From Pseudomonadota bacterium (GTDB taxonomy: Bacteria > Pseudomonadota > Alphaproteobacteria > Acetobacterales > Acetobacteraceae): a DNA stretch of 9,690 nt. The position numbers were made by a program, and so were the translations under genes. Positions 1-7,173 of the stretch are shown piece after piece. The notes beneath the pieces are model-generated. The model worked only from the letters and a program-made list of their open reading frames with translations. It did not search any database and had not been told where the DNA came from. The stretch lies in the NCBI GenBank assembly GCA_021807465.1, contig JAKBCX010000019.1:1552-11241 (forward strand), given 5' to 3'. How positions within the stretch are numbered: the first letter of the stretch is position 1; the number at the start of each line of letters is the position of its first letter.

Positions 1-155
1 GCCATGTTGGCTTGCACCATGATGGTGGGAAACACGATGGAAGGCAGCGGCGCCACCGGCATCTTCAAGAAGCCAAGAATACCGGAGAGCGCGATGCCCA
101 GCGTGAGCAGAATGGTGGCAACCGGCCGGCGGATGAAGATGGCCGAGAGGTTCAT
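1..155 (-). CDS. mdtC: MdtC-like RND efflux permease, N-terminal fragment cut by window edge
   Basis: This is the start of a second RND inner-membrane proton-drug antiporter. Only 51 codons lie in the window; the rest is beyond the left edge. The fragment opens [20 protein letters not shown], the usual RND beginning: a short cytoplasmic stretch, then the first transmembrane helix (about residues 10-30) and the start of the periplasmic porter domain (PVAPLPS at 33-39). From memory it resembles E. coli MdtC ([19 protein letters not shown]) more than MdtB. Its ATG overlaps the TGA of the upstream mdtB-like gene in ATGA, so the two are probably translationally coupled. In E. coli, MdtB and MdtC form a mixed trimer with both subunits needed for full activity. 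Residue 41 is Val, where I recall Asp in MdtB/MdtC (VDYP or VDFP). The RND family is certain; the MdtC label rests on this short piece and on gene order. Confidence 0.85.
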   Translation of the reverse strand, partial: MNLSAIFIRRPVATILLTLGIALSGILGFLKMPVAPLPSIVFPTIMVQANM

Positions 156-3100
156 GATGGCTTACCGCCAAACCGTTGCGAGAGGCCCGCGAAAGCCAGA
201 TAGATGGCAGGCGTGGTGAACAGCGTCAGCACCTGGCTAACCAGCAGCCCGCCCACAATGGCAACGCCCAGTGGCTGGCGCAGCTCTGACCCCATGCCCG
301 TGCCAAAGACGAGCGGCAGGCCGGAGAACATGGCGGCCAGCGTGGTCATTAAAATCGGCCGGAAGCGCAGCAGCGCCGCCTCGCGTATGGCCTCACGCGG
401 CGCCTTGCCCTCAATGCGCTCGGCCTGCAACGCGAAGTCAATCATCATGATCGCGTTTTTCTTCACGATGCCGATGAGCAGCACGATGCCGATAATGCCG
501 ATCACCCCCAGCCCGTCGCCCGCGATCCACAGGAAAATAAGCGCGCCGATACCGGCTGATGGCAGTGTAGAGAGGATGGTGACCGGGTGGATGAAGCTCT
601 CATACAGCACGCCCAGCACGATATAGACGGTGATGATGGCCGCCAGCAGCAGAAACACCTCGTTGGAGAGCGAGCTTTGGAACGAGGCCGCCGCGCCGAG
701 AAAATGCGTCTGCACCGATGCTGGGAAGTGCAGCGCCTTTTCCGCCCGGTCAATCGCATCCACCGCCTGGCCCAGCGAATAGCCCGGCGCGAGATTGAAT
801 GAGATGGTGGTGGCGGGGAACTGGCCAAGATGCTCGATGAGCAGCGGTTTCTGCTCGATGGAAATAGTGGCGATGGCCGAAAGCGGCACTTGCCCGCCCG
901 TGCCCGAGGATGAAGGCAGGTAAATTTTGCCCAACGCCGCCACGGAATCCATCTGCTTGGGGTTGGTGCCCATAATCACGCGGTACTGGTTTGTCTGCGT
1001 GAAAATGGTGGAGATGATGCGCTGGCCGAACGCATCGTACAAAGCGGAATCCACCGTGGCCGGGGTTATGCCGTAACGCGCGGCGTTGGTGCGGTCTATG
1101 TCTATATATACAGCCTGGCCCTTGGCCTGCAGCCCGCTTGCCACATCGGTAAGCTGCGGCAGCGTTTTCAGCTTGGCCATTAATTGCGGCACGTAAGTGG
1201 TAAATTCGTCCGCGTTGGGGTCTTCCAGCACAAACTGGTACTGGGTGGGCGAGACCGTGGTGTTGAGCGTGAGGCTCTGCACCGGCTGCAAATACAGGCT
1301 GATGCCCGGCACACCCGCAACCTCGCGGTTAAGGCGCGGAATAATCTGCGCCGCGGTCAGGCTGCGCTCATCCCTGGGCTTCAAATTGATGAGAAAACGC
1401 CCCTGGTTCAGCGTCGTGTTCGTGCCATCCACGCCGATGACCGATGTCAGGCTGACCACGTCCGGGTCTTTCAAAATAGCATCGGCCAGCGCCTGCTGGT
1501 GCAGAGCCATGGCGGCATAAGAGGTGCTTTGCGCCCCCTGGCTCACGCCTTGAATCTGCCCGGTATCCTGCACCGGGAAAAACCCTTTCGGGATAAAAAT
1601 ATACAGCAGAATGGTCAGCGCCAGCGTTCCCACCGCCACACCAAGCGTGAAGCGCATATGTGCCAGCACCCAGTCCAGTCCGCGCCCATAGGCGGCGATG
1701 AGCCGACTGAACTGCCCCTCCGCCCAATGCTGGATGCGGTTGGGATGTTCCTCCGCCTTGGCCTTGAGCAGCCGCGCGCACAGCATGGGCACCAGAGTGA
1801 GCGATACAATGGCCGAGATGACGATGGTGCAGGCGAGCGTGACGGCGAATTCCGAAAACAGCCTGCCCACCACATCGCCCATGAAGAGCAGCGGGATGAG
1901 CACGGCAATAAGCGAGGCGGTAAGCGAGATGATGGTAAAGCCCATCTGCCCCGCGCCCTTCAGCGCCGCCTGCATTGGCGGCTCGCCCATCTCCACATAG
2001 CGCGTGATGTTCTCGATCATCACGATGGAATCATCCACCACGAAACCGGTGGCGATAATCAGCGCCATCAGCGAAAGATTATCGATGGAGAACCCGGCCA
2101 GATACATGAAGGACAGCGCGCCGATGAGCGAGACCGGCACGGTGATGCTGGGAATGATGGTGGCGCGCATGGAGCGCAGGAACAAAAAGATGACCAGCAC
2201 CACCAGCGCCACGCTCACCGCCAGATCCAGCTCGGCATCGCTAACCGAGGCACGGATGGAGGTTGTGCCGTCGCTCACCACCGTCACATTCAGCGCCGCG
2301 GGCAGCCCGTTGGTAAGCACCGGCAAGGCGCGCTTTATGGCATCCACCGTGGCGATAACATTCGCCCCTGGCTGGCGCTGTATGTTGAGCACAATGGCGG
2401 GTGTGCGGTTGAACCAGGCGCCCAGCTCATCATTCTCGGGTGCCGGGATCACCTTCGCCACATCGCCCAGATAAACCGGCGTGCCGCCCTTATAGGCCAC
2501 AACAAGCCTGTTATATTCCGCCGCTTCGGTAATCTGGTCGTTATCGTTAATGGTGTAGGTCTGGGTAGGGCCGGAGAAACTGCCCTTGGGCGAGTTGACG
2601 TTGAGATTGGCAATATCCGTGCGGATATTATCGATGGAAATGCCAAAAGCGGCCAGGGCCTGCGGATTAATTTCGACCCGCACAGCCGGCACATGGCCAC
2701 CGCTCACACTTACCAGCCCCACGCCGGGAATCTCGGAAATTTTCGCGGCCAGGCGGGAATTCACGATGCTTTCCACATCGGTGAGCTTCATGGTGTTCGA
2801 CGTAACGGCAATCGTCATCACCGGCGCATCTGCCGGGTTCACCTTGGCGTAGATGGGCGGCGCGGGAAGATCGGATGGCAGCAAATTCCCCGCCGCGTTG
2901 ATGGCCGCCTGCACCTCCTGCTCGGCCACATCCAGCGAGAGTGACAGATTGAACTGCAACGTAATAACCGAGGCGCCGGCGGAGCTGGCCGACTGCATCT
3001 GCCGCAGCCCCTCCATCTCGCCCAACTGCCGCTCCAACGGCGCGGTAATGGAGGTGGCCACCACGTCCGGCGAGGCGCCGGGATAGAAAGTCTGCACCTG

Positions 3101-3235
3101 AATGGTGGGGTAATCCACATTCGGCAGCGCCGAGACGGGCAGATATTGCAACGACACTAGCCCAGCCAGCACAAAGGCGATCATCAACAGAGATGTCGCG
3201 ACCGGCCGGAGGATGAATAGCCTGGAAGGATTCAC
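152..3235 (-). CDS. mdtB: MdtB-like RND multidrug efflux permease
   Basis: This is a full-length RND (AcrB/MdtB class) inner-membrane transporter of 1027 residues that would use the proton gradient to export drugs or other amphiphilic compounds. It starts with [17 protein letters not shown], leading into helix 1, followed by [15 protein letters not shown] and YPGASPDVV of the first porter domain. The proton-relay residues are present: the Asp pair at 401-402 in [14 protein letters not shown] (helix 4), Lys925/926 in [14 protein letters not shown] (helix 10) and Arg959 in RFRPILMT. The two large periplasmic loops lie at about 35-335 and 555-855. Similarity to E. coli MdtB (about 1040 residues) is strong throughout, including [20 protein letters not shown]. 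The start is GTG, whose GTGA overlaps the adaptor's stop; no good Shine-Dalgarno sequence lies just upstream, which fits translational coupling. The protein is intact, with no frameshift. The substrate cannot be read from the sequence. Confidence 0.96.
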   Translation of the reverse strand: MNPSRLFILRPVATSLLMIAFVLAGLVSLQYLPVSALPNVDYPTIQVQTFYPGASPDVVATSITAPLERQLGEMEGLRQMQSASSAGASVITLQFNLSLSLDVAEQEVQAAINAAGNLLPSDLPAPPIYAKVNPADAPVMTIAVTSNTMKLTDVESIVNSRLAAKISEIPGVGLVSVSGGHVPAVRVEINPQALAAFGISIDNIRTDIANLNVNSPKGSFSGPTQTYTINDNDQITEAAEYNRLVVAYKGGTPVYLGDVAKVIPAPENDELGAWFNRTPAIVLNIQRQPGANVIATVDAIKRALPVLTNGLPAALNVTVVSDGTTSIRASVSDAELDLAVSVALVVLVIFLFLRSMRATIIPSITVPVSLIGALSFMYLAGFSIDNLSLMALIIATGFVVDDSIVMIENITRYVEMGEPPMQAALKGAGQMGFTIISLTASLIAVLIPLLFMGDVVGRLFSEFAVTLACTIVISAIVSLTLVPMLCARLLKAKAEEHPNRIQHWAEGQFSRLIAAYGRGLDWVLAHMRFTLGVAVGTLALTILLYIFIPKGFFPVQDTGQIQGVSQGAQSTSYAAMALHQQALADAILKDPDVVSLTSVIGVDGTNTTLNQGRFLINLKPRDERSLTAAQIIPRLNREVAGVPGISLYLQPVQSLTLNTTVSPTQYQFVLEDPNADEFTTYVPQLMAKLKTLPQLTDVASGLQAKGQAVYIDIDRTNAARYGITPATVDSALYDAFGQRIISTIFTQTNQYRVIMGTNPKQMDSVAALGKIYLPSSSGTGGQVPLSAIATISIEQKPLLIEHLGQFPATTISFNLAPGYSLGQAVDAIDRAEKALHFPASVQTHFLGAAASFQSSLSNEVFLLLAAIITVYIVLGVLYESFIHPVTILSTLPSAGIGALIFLWIAGDGLGVIGIIGIVLLIGIVKKNAIMMIDFALQAERIEGKAPREAIREAALLRFRPILMTTLAAMFSGLPLVFGTGMGSELRQPLGVAIVGGLLVSQVLTLFTTPAIYLAFAGLSQRFGGKPS

Positions 3236-4368
3236 GGGGCGGCAACCGGGCTGCTCACCTGCACTTTCATCCCCTCCGAGAGGCGGTCAATCCCGTCCAC
3301 CACCACTTCATCGCCCAGCTTCAGCCCCTTGGTGATGACAATATCCGTGGCATTGCTTGGCCCTGTTGTCACGGGCTGCACATGCACGGTGTTATCTGGC
3401 TCCACCACATATACATACGTGCCGGGCGCGCCTGTTTGCACCGCGTTACTGGGCACCAGCACCGCATTATGCAGCGTATTCACCAGCAAATGCACATTCA
3501 CGAATTCGTTGGGAAAAAGCCGCTCATTCGTATTCGCGAAGGTGGCGCGCAACTTCACCATGCCTGTGGATGTGTTCACCTGGTTGTCCACCGCCGTCAG
3601 CGTGCCTTCCTCCAGCTTGGTGGTGTCATCGCTGGCATAAGCGGTAGCAGTAAGTTTAGCGCCTTGCGCCAGCCGCTCCAGCACCGGCGAGAGATTACCC
3701 TGCGCCACGGAAAAGATAACGGTTGTTGGCTGCATGGTTGTTATCACCACCAAGCCGGTGGAGGAGCTGGCGGTAACGTAATTGCCTGGGTCCACCAGCC
3801 GCAGACCAACGCGCCCATCCACTGGCGAGGTAATATGGCAATAAACAAGGTCCAGCTTGGCGCTGTCGATATTCGCCTGGTCGGCCTGCACGGCCGCGGC
3901 TTCCTGCTGTGCCAAATAGCGCTGGTCTGCCACTTGCTGGGCCGAGATGCTGTCTTGCGTTGCCAGCTTCTCGTACCGCGCCAAATCGGAGCGCGCCTGG
4001 GCCAGCACCGCCATGTCCTTGGCATAGGCGGCGCGGTATTGCTCAAGCTGAATCTCATAGGGGCGCGGGTCGATCTGGGCCAGGAACTGCCCCTTCTTCA
4101 CATCCTCGCCTTCGGTAAACCCCACCTTGGTAAGGTAGCCGCTTATCTGCGGCAGCACGGTAACCGTGGCTATGGGTGTTACAGTGCCCAGCTCATCCAG
4201 CTTTACCGGCATGTCTCCGGTAAAGGCCGTGGCCACACCCACGGTGGGCGGGGCCATTGCGTGGCCCGCCTTATTGCCCGAATGGCGCCACCAGATGAAG
4301 GCCGCCAGCAATATAACCGCCCCCAGCACATACCAACGCTTCTTCCGCCTTGCCGCTGGTTCCGTCAC
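3232..4368 (-). CDS. mdtA: MdtA-like periplasmic adaptor (membrane fusion protein) of the RND pump
   Basis: This HlyD/AcrA-family adaptor would connect the RND permease to an outer-membrane channel. The chosen product has 378 residues: a basic N-terminus (ARRKKRW), one membrane anchor (about 12-26), a first lipoyl half (about 62-100, ending in [12 protein letters not shown]), a coiled-coil hairpin (about 105-172, rich in Gln, Ala and Asp), the second lipoyl half with [18 protein letters not shown] (179-196), and the beta-barrel with [20 protein letters not shown] (254-273) and LFPNEFVNV. This pattern closely follows E. coli MdtA. There is no lipobox, so it is anchored by a signal-anchor helix. 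The frame stays open upstream to a TTG at 4440. I prefer the GTG at 4368 because GGGGGAG (4384-4378) sits 9 bases before it and it gives a normal short N-terminus. It is the first gene of the efflux operon and overlaps mdtB by 4 bases. No outer-membrane channel gene is visible here. Confidence 0.93.
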   Translation of the reverse strand: MTEPAARRKKRWYVLGAVILLAAFIWWRHSGNKAGHAMAPPTVGVATAFTGDMPVKLDELGTVTPIATVTVLPQISGYLTKVGFTEGEDVKKGQFLAQIDPRPYEIQLEQYRAAYAKDMAVLAQARSDLARYEKLATQDSISAQQVADQRYLAQQEAAAVQADQANIDSAKLDLVYCHITSPVDGRVGLRLVDPGNYVTASSSTGLVVITTMQPTTVIFSVAQGNLSPVLERLAQGAKLTATAYASDDTTKLEEGTLTAVDNQVNTSTGMVKLRATFANTNERLFPNEFVNVHLLVNTLHNAVLVPSNAVQTGAPGTYVYVVEPDNTVHVQPVTTGPSNATDIVITKGLKLGDEVVVDGIDRLSEGMKVQVSSPVAAP

Positions 4369-4377
4369 GCGCCGCTG

Positions 4378-4384
4378 CTCCCCC
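4378..4384 (-). promoter_or_regulatory. Ribosome binding site choosing the mdtA start
   Basis: GGGGGAG on the minus strand, 9 bases before a GTG at 4368. It supports the shorter adaptor start over the in-frame TTG at 4440. A GGGG run also lies 9 bases before that TTG, so the longer form cannot be excluded. Confidence 0.5.
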
Positions 4385-4475
4385 AGGTTTACCGCCCAAA
4401 GCTGGTGCCAAACAGGCGCGGGATCAACCACGCAGTCCAATGCGTTCTGCCCCGGTACCCGCGATGGGTCTCGCG

Positions 4476-4504
4476 CCTATAGCTAAATGCTATAACCTTG
4501 TCCC
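4476..4504 (-). promoter_or_regulatory. Possible sigma-70-type promoter for the efflux operon
   Basis: On the minus strand GGGACA (4504-4499) is followed after 17 bases by TATAGG (4481-4476), each matching four of six consensus positions. Transcription would start near 4469, leaving a leader of about 100 bases before the GTG at 4368, or about 29 bases if the TTG at 4440 is used. A competing pair is GTGACA (4521-4516) and TTATAG (4495-4490), with a 20-base spacer. Position next to the inverted repeats and upstream of an efflux operon supports a promoter here, but the boxes are weak. Confidence 0.3.
4478..4494. repeat. Perfect inverted repeat TATAGC-N5-GCTATA upstream of mdtA
   Basis: TATAGC TAAAT GCTATA reads as a perfect 6-5-6 inverted repeat. 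It overlaps the -10 box and spacer of the promoter-like pair at 4476-4504, the usual place for a repressor operator. In RNA it would form only a weak AT-rich hairpin, and no T-run follows, so a terminator is unlikely. No regulator gene lies nearby to name the binding protein. Confidence 0.4.
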
Positions 4505-4514
4505 GCTTCCAGCA

Positions 4515-4540
4515 TTGTCACCTTCATGACAAAAGGTAAC
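4515..4540. repeat. Two overlapping inverted repeats, candidate operator upstream of mdtA
   Basis: TTGTCA-CCTTCA-TGACAA (4515-4532) is a perfect 6-6-6 inverted repeat. Overlapping it, GTCACCTT (4517-4524) and AAGGTAAC (4533-4540) form an 8-base inverted repeat with an 8-base spacer and 7 of 8 pairs, so two dyads share sequence with centres about 5 bases apart. It lies just upstream of the putative -35 region of the efflux operon and 18 bases beyond the stop of the membrane-protein gene. ACCTT/AAGGT half-sites occur in some MerR-family operators and TetR-family sites are also dyads, but the binding protein is not identified here. Confidence 0.45.
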
Positions 4541-4558
4541 TGGGCCTGCCCCAAAACG

Positions 4559-5119
4559 CTAGGAAGCCGCCAGCTTAAGTTGCGGCCCAAAGCCAAGCAG
4601 GTAGGGCAGAACCGTGACCACGGCCAGGGCGCCAGAGCTAACGAGCAGAACCACCCCCGCCTGCCAATAACTGAGGCCCAGCCCCGCCCTGAGGGCAAAA
4701 AGCCGGTACCAGAGCAGGTACACCCCAACAAGGCCGAGCGTAATCAGCTCGGCCTGATCCATTGCCACACCAAATTGCGACAGCAGCGCGCCGATGAAGG
4801 CCGCGATGATAAGTGCGGGGAACAGCACCCAGAAGGACCAGTTAAGCGCCGTGGCGGTGCGCAGCCAGAATTTCTCGCGCTTGAACAGGCGTGAGAACTC
4901 GTAAACCAGCAGCGGCAGCAGCAGCACCCCCACCAGCCGGGCCAAAAACCCCACCAGCGCCTCGCGCCAGGCGCCGTGCATGGCCATAACCAGCGCCCCG
5001 GCAAGCGGTATGCCAATAAGCGGCGCCAGCGAGGCGTAGAAATGGTCCAGATCGCCGCCAAAATCGGCAATGCCGGCGCGCTCGCCTTTGGCCAGGCGCC
5101 ACAAGCCGCGCATAATCAT
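4559..5119 (-). CDS. Five-helix integral membrane protein of unknown function, coupled to dapE
   Basis: I do not recognise this 186-residue protein. It has about five hydrophobic helices (roughly 30-48, 54-74, 92-116, 124-141 and 152-177), with a short charged N-terminus (MIMRGLWRLAKGERAG) and a basic loop at 77-87 (RLFKREKFWLR) suggesting a cytoplasmic face. There is no signal peptidase or lipoprotein site and no enzyme motif that I can see. The overall form is somewhat like small Yip1-type membrane proteins, but I would not assign that family. The ATG at 5119 overlaps the dapE TGA as ATGA, so it is probably translated by coupling after dapE; an in-frame TTG at 5125 is less likely. It is the last gene of the dapD-dapE group, and the efflux operon starts about 190 bases further on. 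A link to cell wall or diaminopimelate metabolism is inferred from position only. Confidence 0.8.
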   Translation of the reverse strand: MIMRGLWRLAKGERAGIADFGGDLDHFYASLAPLIGIPLAGALVMAMHGAWREALVGFLARLVGVLLLPLLVYEFSRLFKREKFWLRTATALNWSFWVLFPALIIAAFIGALLSQFGVAMDQAELITLGLVGVYLLWYRLFALRAGLGLSYWQAGVVLLVSSGALAVVTVLPYLLGFGPQLKLAAS

Positions 5120-6210
5120 GCGCAAAACGCTCCTATCAGCGCCTTATAGATTTCGGTAAGCTGCAAAATATCCGCCACCGGAACGGCCTCGTCCACCTTG
5201 TGCATGGTGGCTCCGACTAGGCCGAATTCCGCTACCGGGCAATAGCGCGAGATAAACCGCGCGTCAGACGTGCCGCCCGCCGTGTTGCGCTCGGGCGCCC
5301 GGCCTGTCACGCGCTCTATGGCGCCGGTCAGGGTCTCTATCTCCTTGCCAGGCTGGGTTAAAAACGCCTCGCCTGACACGCTCACCTGCAACTCGGCATC
5401 AGGCGCGTGCCTGTCCAGCACCTCGCGCAGCCAGGCGGTGAGCGTGGCGCCGGTGTGCTGATTGTTGAACCTTATGTTCAACCCCGCCATGGCCAGGCCG
5501 GGAATAACATTGGTGACGGGGTTGCCCACATCCACCGTGGTAATTTGCAATGTGGAAGCGGGAAAAAACTCATTCCCCTCGTCCAGCTTCGCGCCTGCCA
5601 ACTCGGCCAGCACGGGGATGAGCTTATGCACCGCATTCTCGGCCAGATGCGGATAGGCCGCATGTCCCTGGCGGCCGGGCATTTTAATTTTGGCATTCAG
5701 GCTGCCGCGCCGGCCCACTTTCACCACATCGCCCAGCCTTGTCTGGCTGGTCGGCTCGCCCACCACGCAAAAATCCGGAATCTTGCCCTGTTCCCGCACC
5801 CATTCCAGCACCTTCACCGTGCCGTTAATGGCCTCCCCCTCTTCATCGCCGGTAATGAGGAAAGAGATATGCCCCGGCATAGCGGCAGCGGCGGCGGTGA
5901 AGGCGGCTATGCTGCCCTTCATGTCCACTGCACCCCGGCCATACACAATGCCCTCCACCTCCTCGGCGGAAAACGGATCGTGCGTCCAGCCCTCGCCTGG
6001 GGGCACCACATCGGTATGCCCGGCAAAGCACAGATGCGGCCCGGGCGCGGCGCGCTCGGCGAAGAAATTCTCGATATTGCCGTATTTCAGCTTCGTTACA
6101 GCAAAGCCGAGAGTCTCAAGCACATTGATAAGCACGGCCTGGGCGCCGCCATCCGCCGGGGTAACGGAATTGCAACGCACCAGATCGCGCGCCAGAGCCA
6201 CGGGGTCCAT
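5116..6210 (-). CDS. dapE: Succinyl-diaminopimelate desuccinylase
   Basis: This dizinc amidase of the M20 family hydrolyses N-succinyl-LL-2,6-diaminopimelate to LL-diaminopimelate and succinate in the cytoplasm, on the route to meso-diaminopimelate for peptidoglycan and to lysine. At 364 residues it is close to the usual 375-380. Metal and catalytic residues are all present: His65 and Asp67 in CFAGHTDVVPPGEGW, Asp96 in YGRGAVDMKGS, Glu123/Glu124 in ITGDEEGEAINGT (general base and zinc ligand), Glu152 in VVGEPTS, and His337 in TMHKVDEAVPV. The dimerisation (lid) domain is at about 170-285, including GRRGSLNA and GRQGHAAYPHLAENA, and NTAGGTSDARF (309-319) is typical of DapE rather than of ArgE. 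The ATG follows the dapD stop by 5 bases, and the stop overlaps the ATG of the next gene. The protein appears intact. Confidence 0.97.
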   Translation of the reverse strand: MDPVALARDLVRCNSVTPADGGAQAVLINVLETLGFAVTKLKYGNIENFFAERAAPGPHLCFAGHTDVVPPGEGWTHDPFSAEEVEGIVYGRGAVDMKGSIAAFTAAAAAMPGHISFLITGDEEGEAINGTVKVLEWVREQGKIPDFCVVGEPTSQTRLGDVVKVGRRGSLNAKIKMPGRQGHAAYPHLAENAVHKLIPVLAELAGAKLDEGNEFFPASTLQITTVDVGNPVTNVIPGLAMAGLNIRFNNQHTGATLTAWLREVLDRHAPDAELQVSVSGEAFLTQPGKEIETLTGAIERVTGRAPERNTAGGTSDARFISRYCPVAEFGLVGATMHKVDEAVPVADILQLTEIYKALIGAFCA

Positions 6211-6215
6211 GGGGC

Positions 6216-7055
6216 TTACGCGCGCAGCAGCTCGTTGATGGAAGTCTTGCTGCGGGTCTGCGCATCCACGCGCTTGACGATGACGGCGCAGGCAAGGCTG
6301 GGTGAAAGCTGGCCGATCTTGCCAGGTTTGCCCGGCAGCGTGCCCGGCACCACCACCGAATAAGGCGGCACCTTGCCGTAAATCACCTCGCCCGTCTCAC
6401 GGTCGATAATCTTAGTGGAAGCGCCCAGGAACACGCCCATGGAAATAACGGCGCCCTGCCCCACAATCACGCCTTCCGCCACTTCCGAGCGGGCGCCGAT
6501 GAAGCAATCATCCTCAATGATAACCGGGTTGGCCTGCAACGGCTCCAGCACGCCGCCAATGCCCACGCCGCCGGAGATATGGCAGTTTTTGCCAATCTGC
6601 GCGCAGGAGCCGACGGTGGACCAGGTATCGATCATCGTACCCTCACCAATACGTGCGCCGACATTCACAAAAGACGGCATAAGCACCACGCCAGGGGCTA
6701 CATAGGCCGAGTAACGCACCACGGCGCCCGGCACCACGCGCACGCCCGCGGCGGCAAAGCGGTGCTGCTTCCAGTTATCGTATTTCAGCCCTACCTTGTC
6801 GTAAGCCGGGGCGCCGCCCGCAGCACCTTCCACCAGATGGTTGGGATGCAGCCGGAAAGAGAGCAGCACGGCCTGCTTCGCCCATTGGTTAACCACCCAT
6901 TCATCACCCTGCGGCTCGGCCACGCGGAGCTGCCCGGAATCGAGCTGTTCCAGCACCTCTTCCACGGCATTGCGCACGGAACCCTGCGTGCTGGGGGAAA
7001 TATCGGAACGCCGCTCCCAGGCACCCTCGATGATGGATTTCAGATCCTTGCTCAT
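6216..7055 (-). CDS. dapD: 2,3,4,5-tetrahydropyridine-2,6-dicarboxylate N-succinyltransferase
   Basis: DapD transfers succinyl from succinyl-CoA to tetrahydrodipicolinate, opening the succinylase branch of diaminopimelate and lysine synthesis; its product is used by an aminotransferase and then by DapE, encoded next. The 279-residue product (E. coli DapD has 274) has an alpha-helical N-terminal domain (1-100), a left-handed beta-helix of hexapeptide repeats (about 103-215, with [22 protein letters not shown] at 134-155 and [13 protein letters not shown] at 160-172), and a C-terminal segment with [18 protein letters not shown]. The start chosen is ATG 7055, giving [16 protein letters not shown] as in the family; GAGAGG lies 12 bases upstream. 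The frame stays open to a TTG at 7115, but that codon is part of a TTGACA promoter box, so the longer version is not credible. It is the first gene of the minus-strand dap group and is divergent from the PAS/GGDEF-like gene. Confidence 0.97.
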   Translation of the reverse strand: MSKDLKSIIEGAWERRSDISPSTQGSVRNAVEEVLEQLDSGQLRVAEPQGDEWVVNQWAKQAVLLSFRLHPNHLVEGAAGGAPAYDKVGLKYDNWKQHRFAAAGVRVVPGAVVRYSAYVAPGVVLMPSFVNVGARIGEGTMIDTWSTVGSCAQIGKNCHISGGVGIGGVLEPLQANPVIIEDDCFIGARSEVAEGVIVGQGAVISMGVFLGASTKIIDRETGEVIYGKVPPYSVVVPGTLPGKPGKIGQLSPSLACAVIVKRVDAQTRSKTSINELLRA

Positions 7056-7085
7056 GCGCGTCTCAAACCTCTCAAATAGCGTCCA

Positions 7086-7115
7086 AGCATGAACATTCGC
7101 ACCGCACAATGTCAA
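7086..7115 (-). promoter_or_regulatory. Likely promoter of the dapD-dapE operon
   Basis: The minus strand has a perfect TTGACA -35 box (7115-7110). At a spacing of 17-18 bases the -10 region is TCATGC or CATGCT (7092-7086), a poor match to TATAAT, although weak -10 boxes are common in alphaproteobacteria. Transcription would start around 7079, about 25 bases before the dapD ATG. The site lies inside the 118-base gap between the divergent genes. Confidence 0.5.
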
Positions 7116-7173
7116 CGCAGCGGGGCGTAATCGGGTTAAGATGTTGTTTACGCATGCCCCCTAAAAACGCGGC

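Noticed and set aside
1184..2944. Long plus-strand open frame of 586 codons antisense to mdtB
   Set aside because: It lies wholly inside a strongly recognised RND gene, its translation is rich in His, Arg, Gln and Gly with no recognisable fold, and such frames are common opposite GC-rich genes. It is a coding shadow.
3382..4482. Plus-strand open frame of 366 codons antisense to the adaptor gene
   Set aside because: Fully opposite the MdtA-like gene, with low-complexity His- and Arg-rich translation and no motifs; a shadow.
4488..4532. Minus-strand mini-ORF of 14 codons (MKVTMLEAGQGYSI) upstream of mdtA, considered as a leader peptide
   Set aside because: No ribosome binding site precedes it, it overlaps the palindromes and putative promoter, and it has no attenuator-like codon run or terminator hairpin.
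4541..4553. TGGGCCTGCCCCA, a possible short terminator hairpin after the membrane-protein gene
   Set aside because: Only a 4-base stem with no proper T-run directly after it on the minus strand.
5407..6363. Plus-strand open frame of 318 codons antisense to dapE
   Set aside because: Opposite an intact dapE with all active-site residues; its translation has no recognisable domain.
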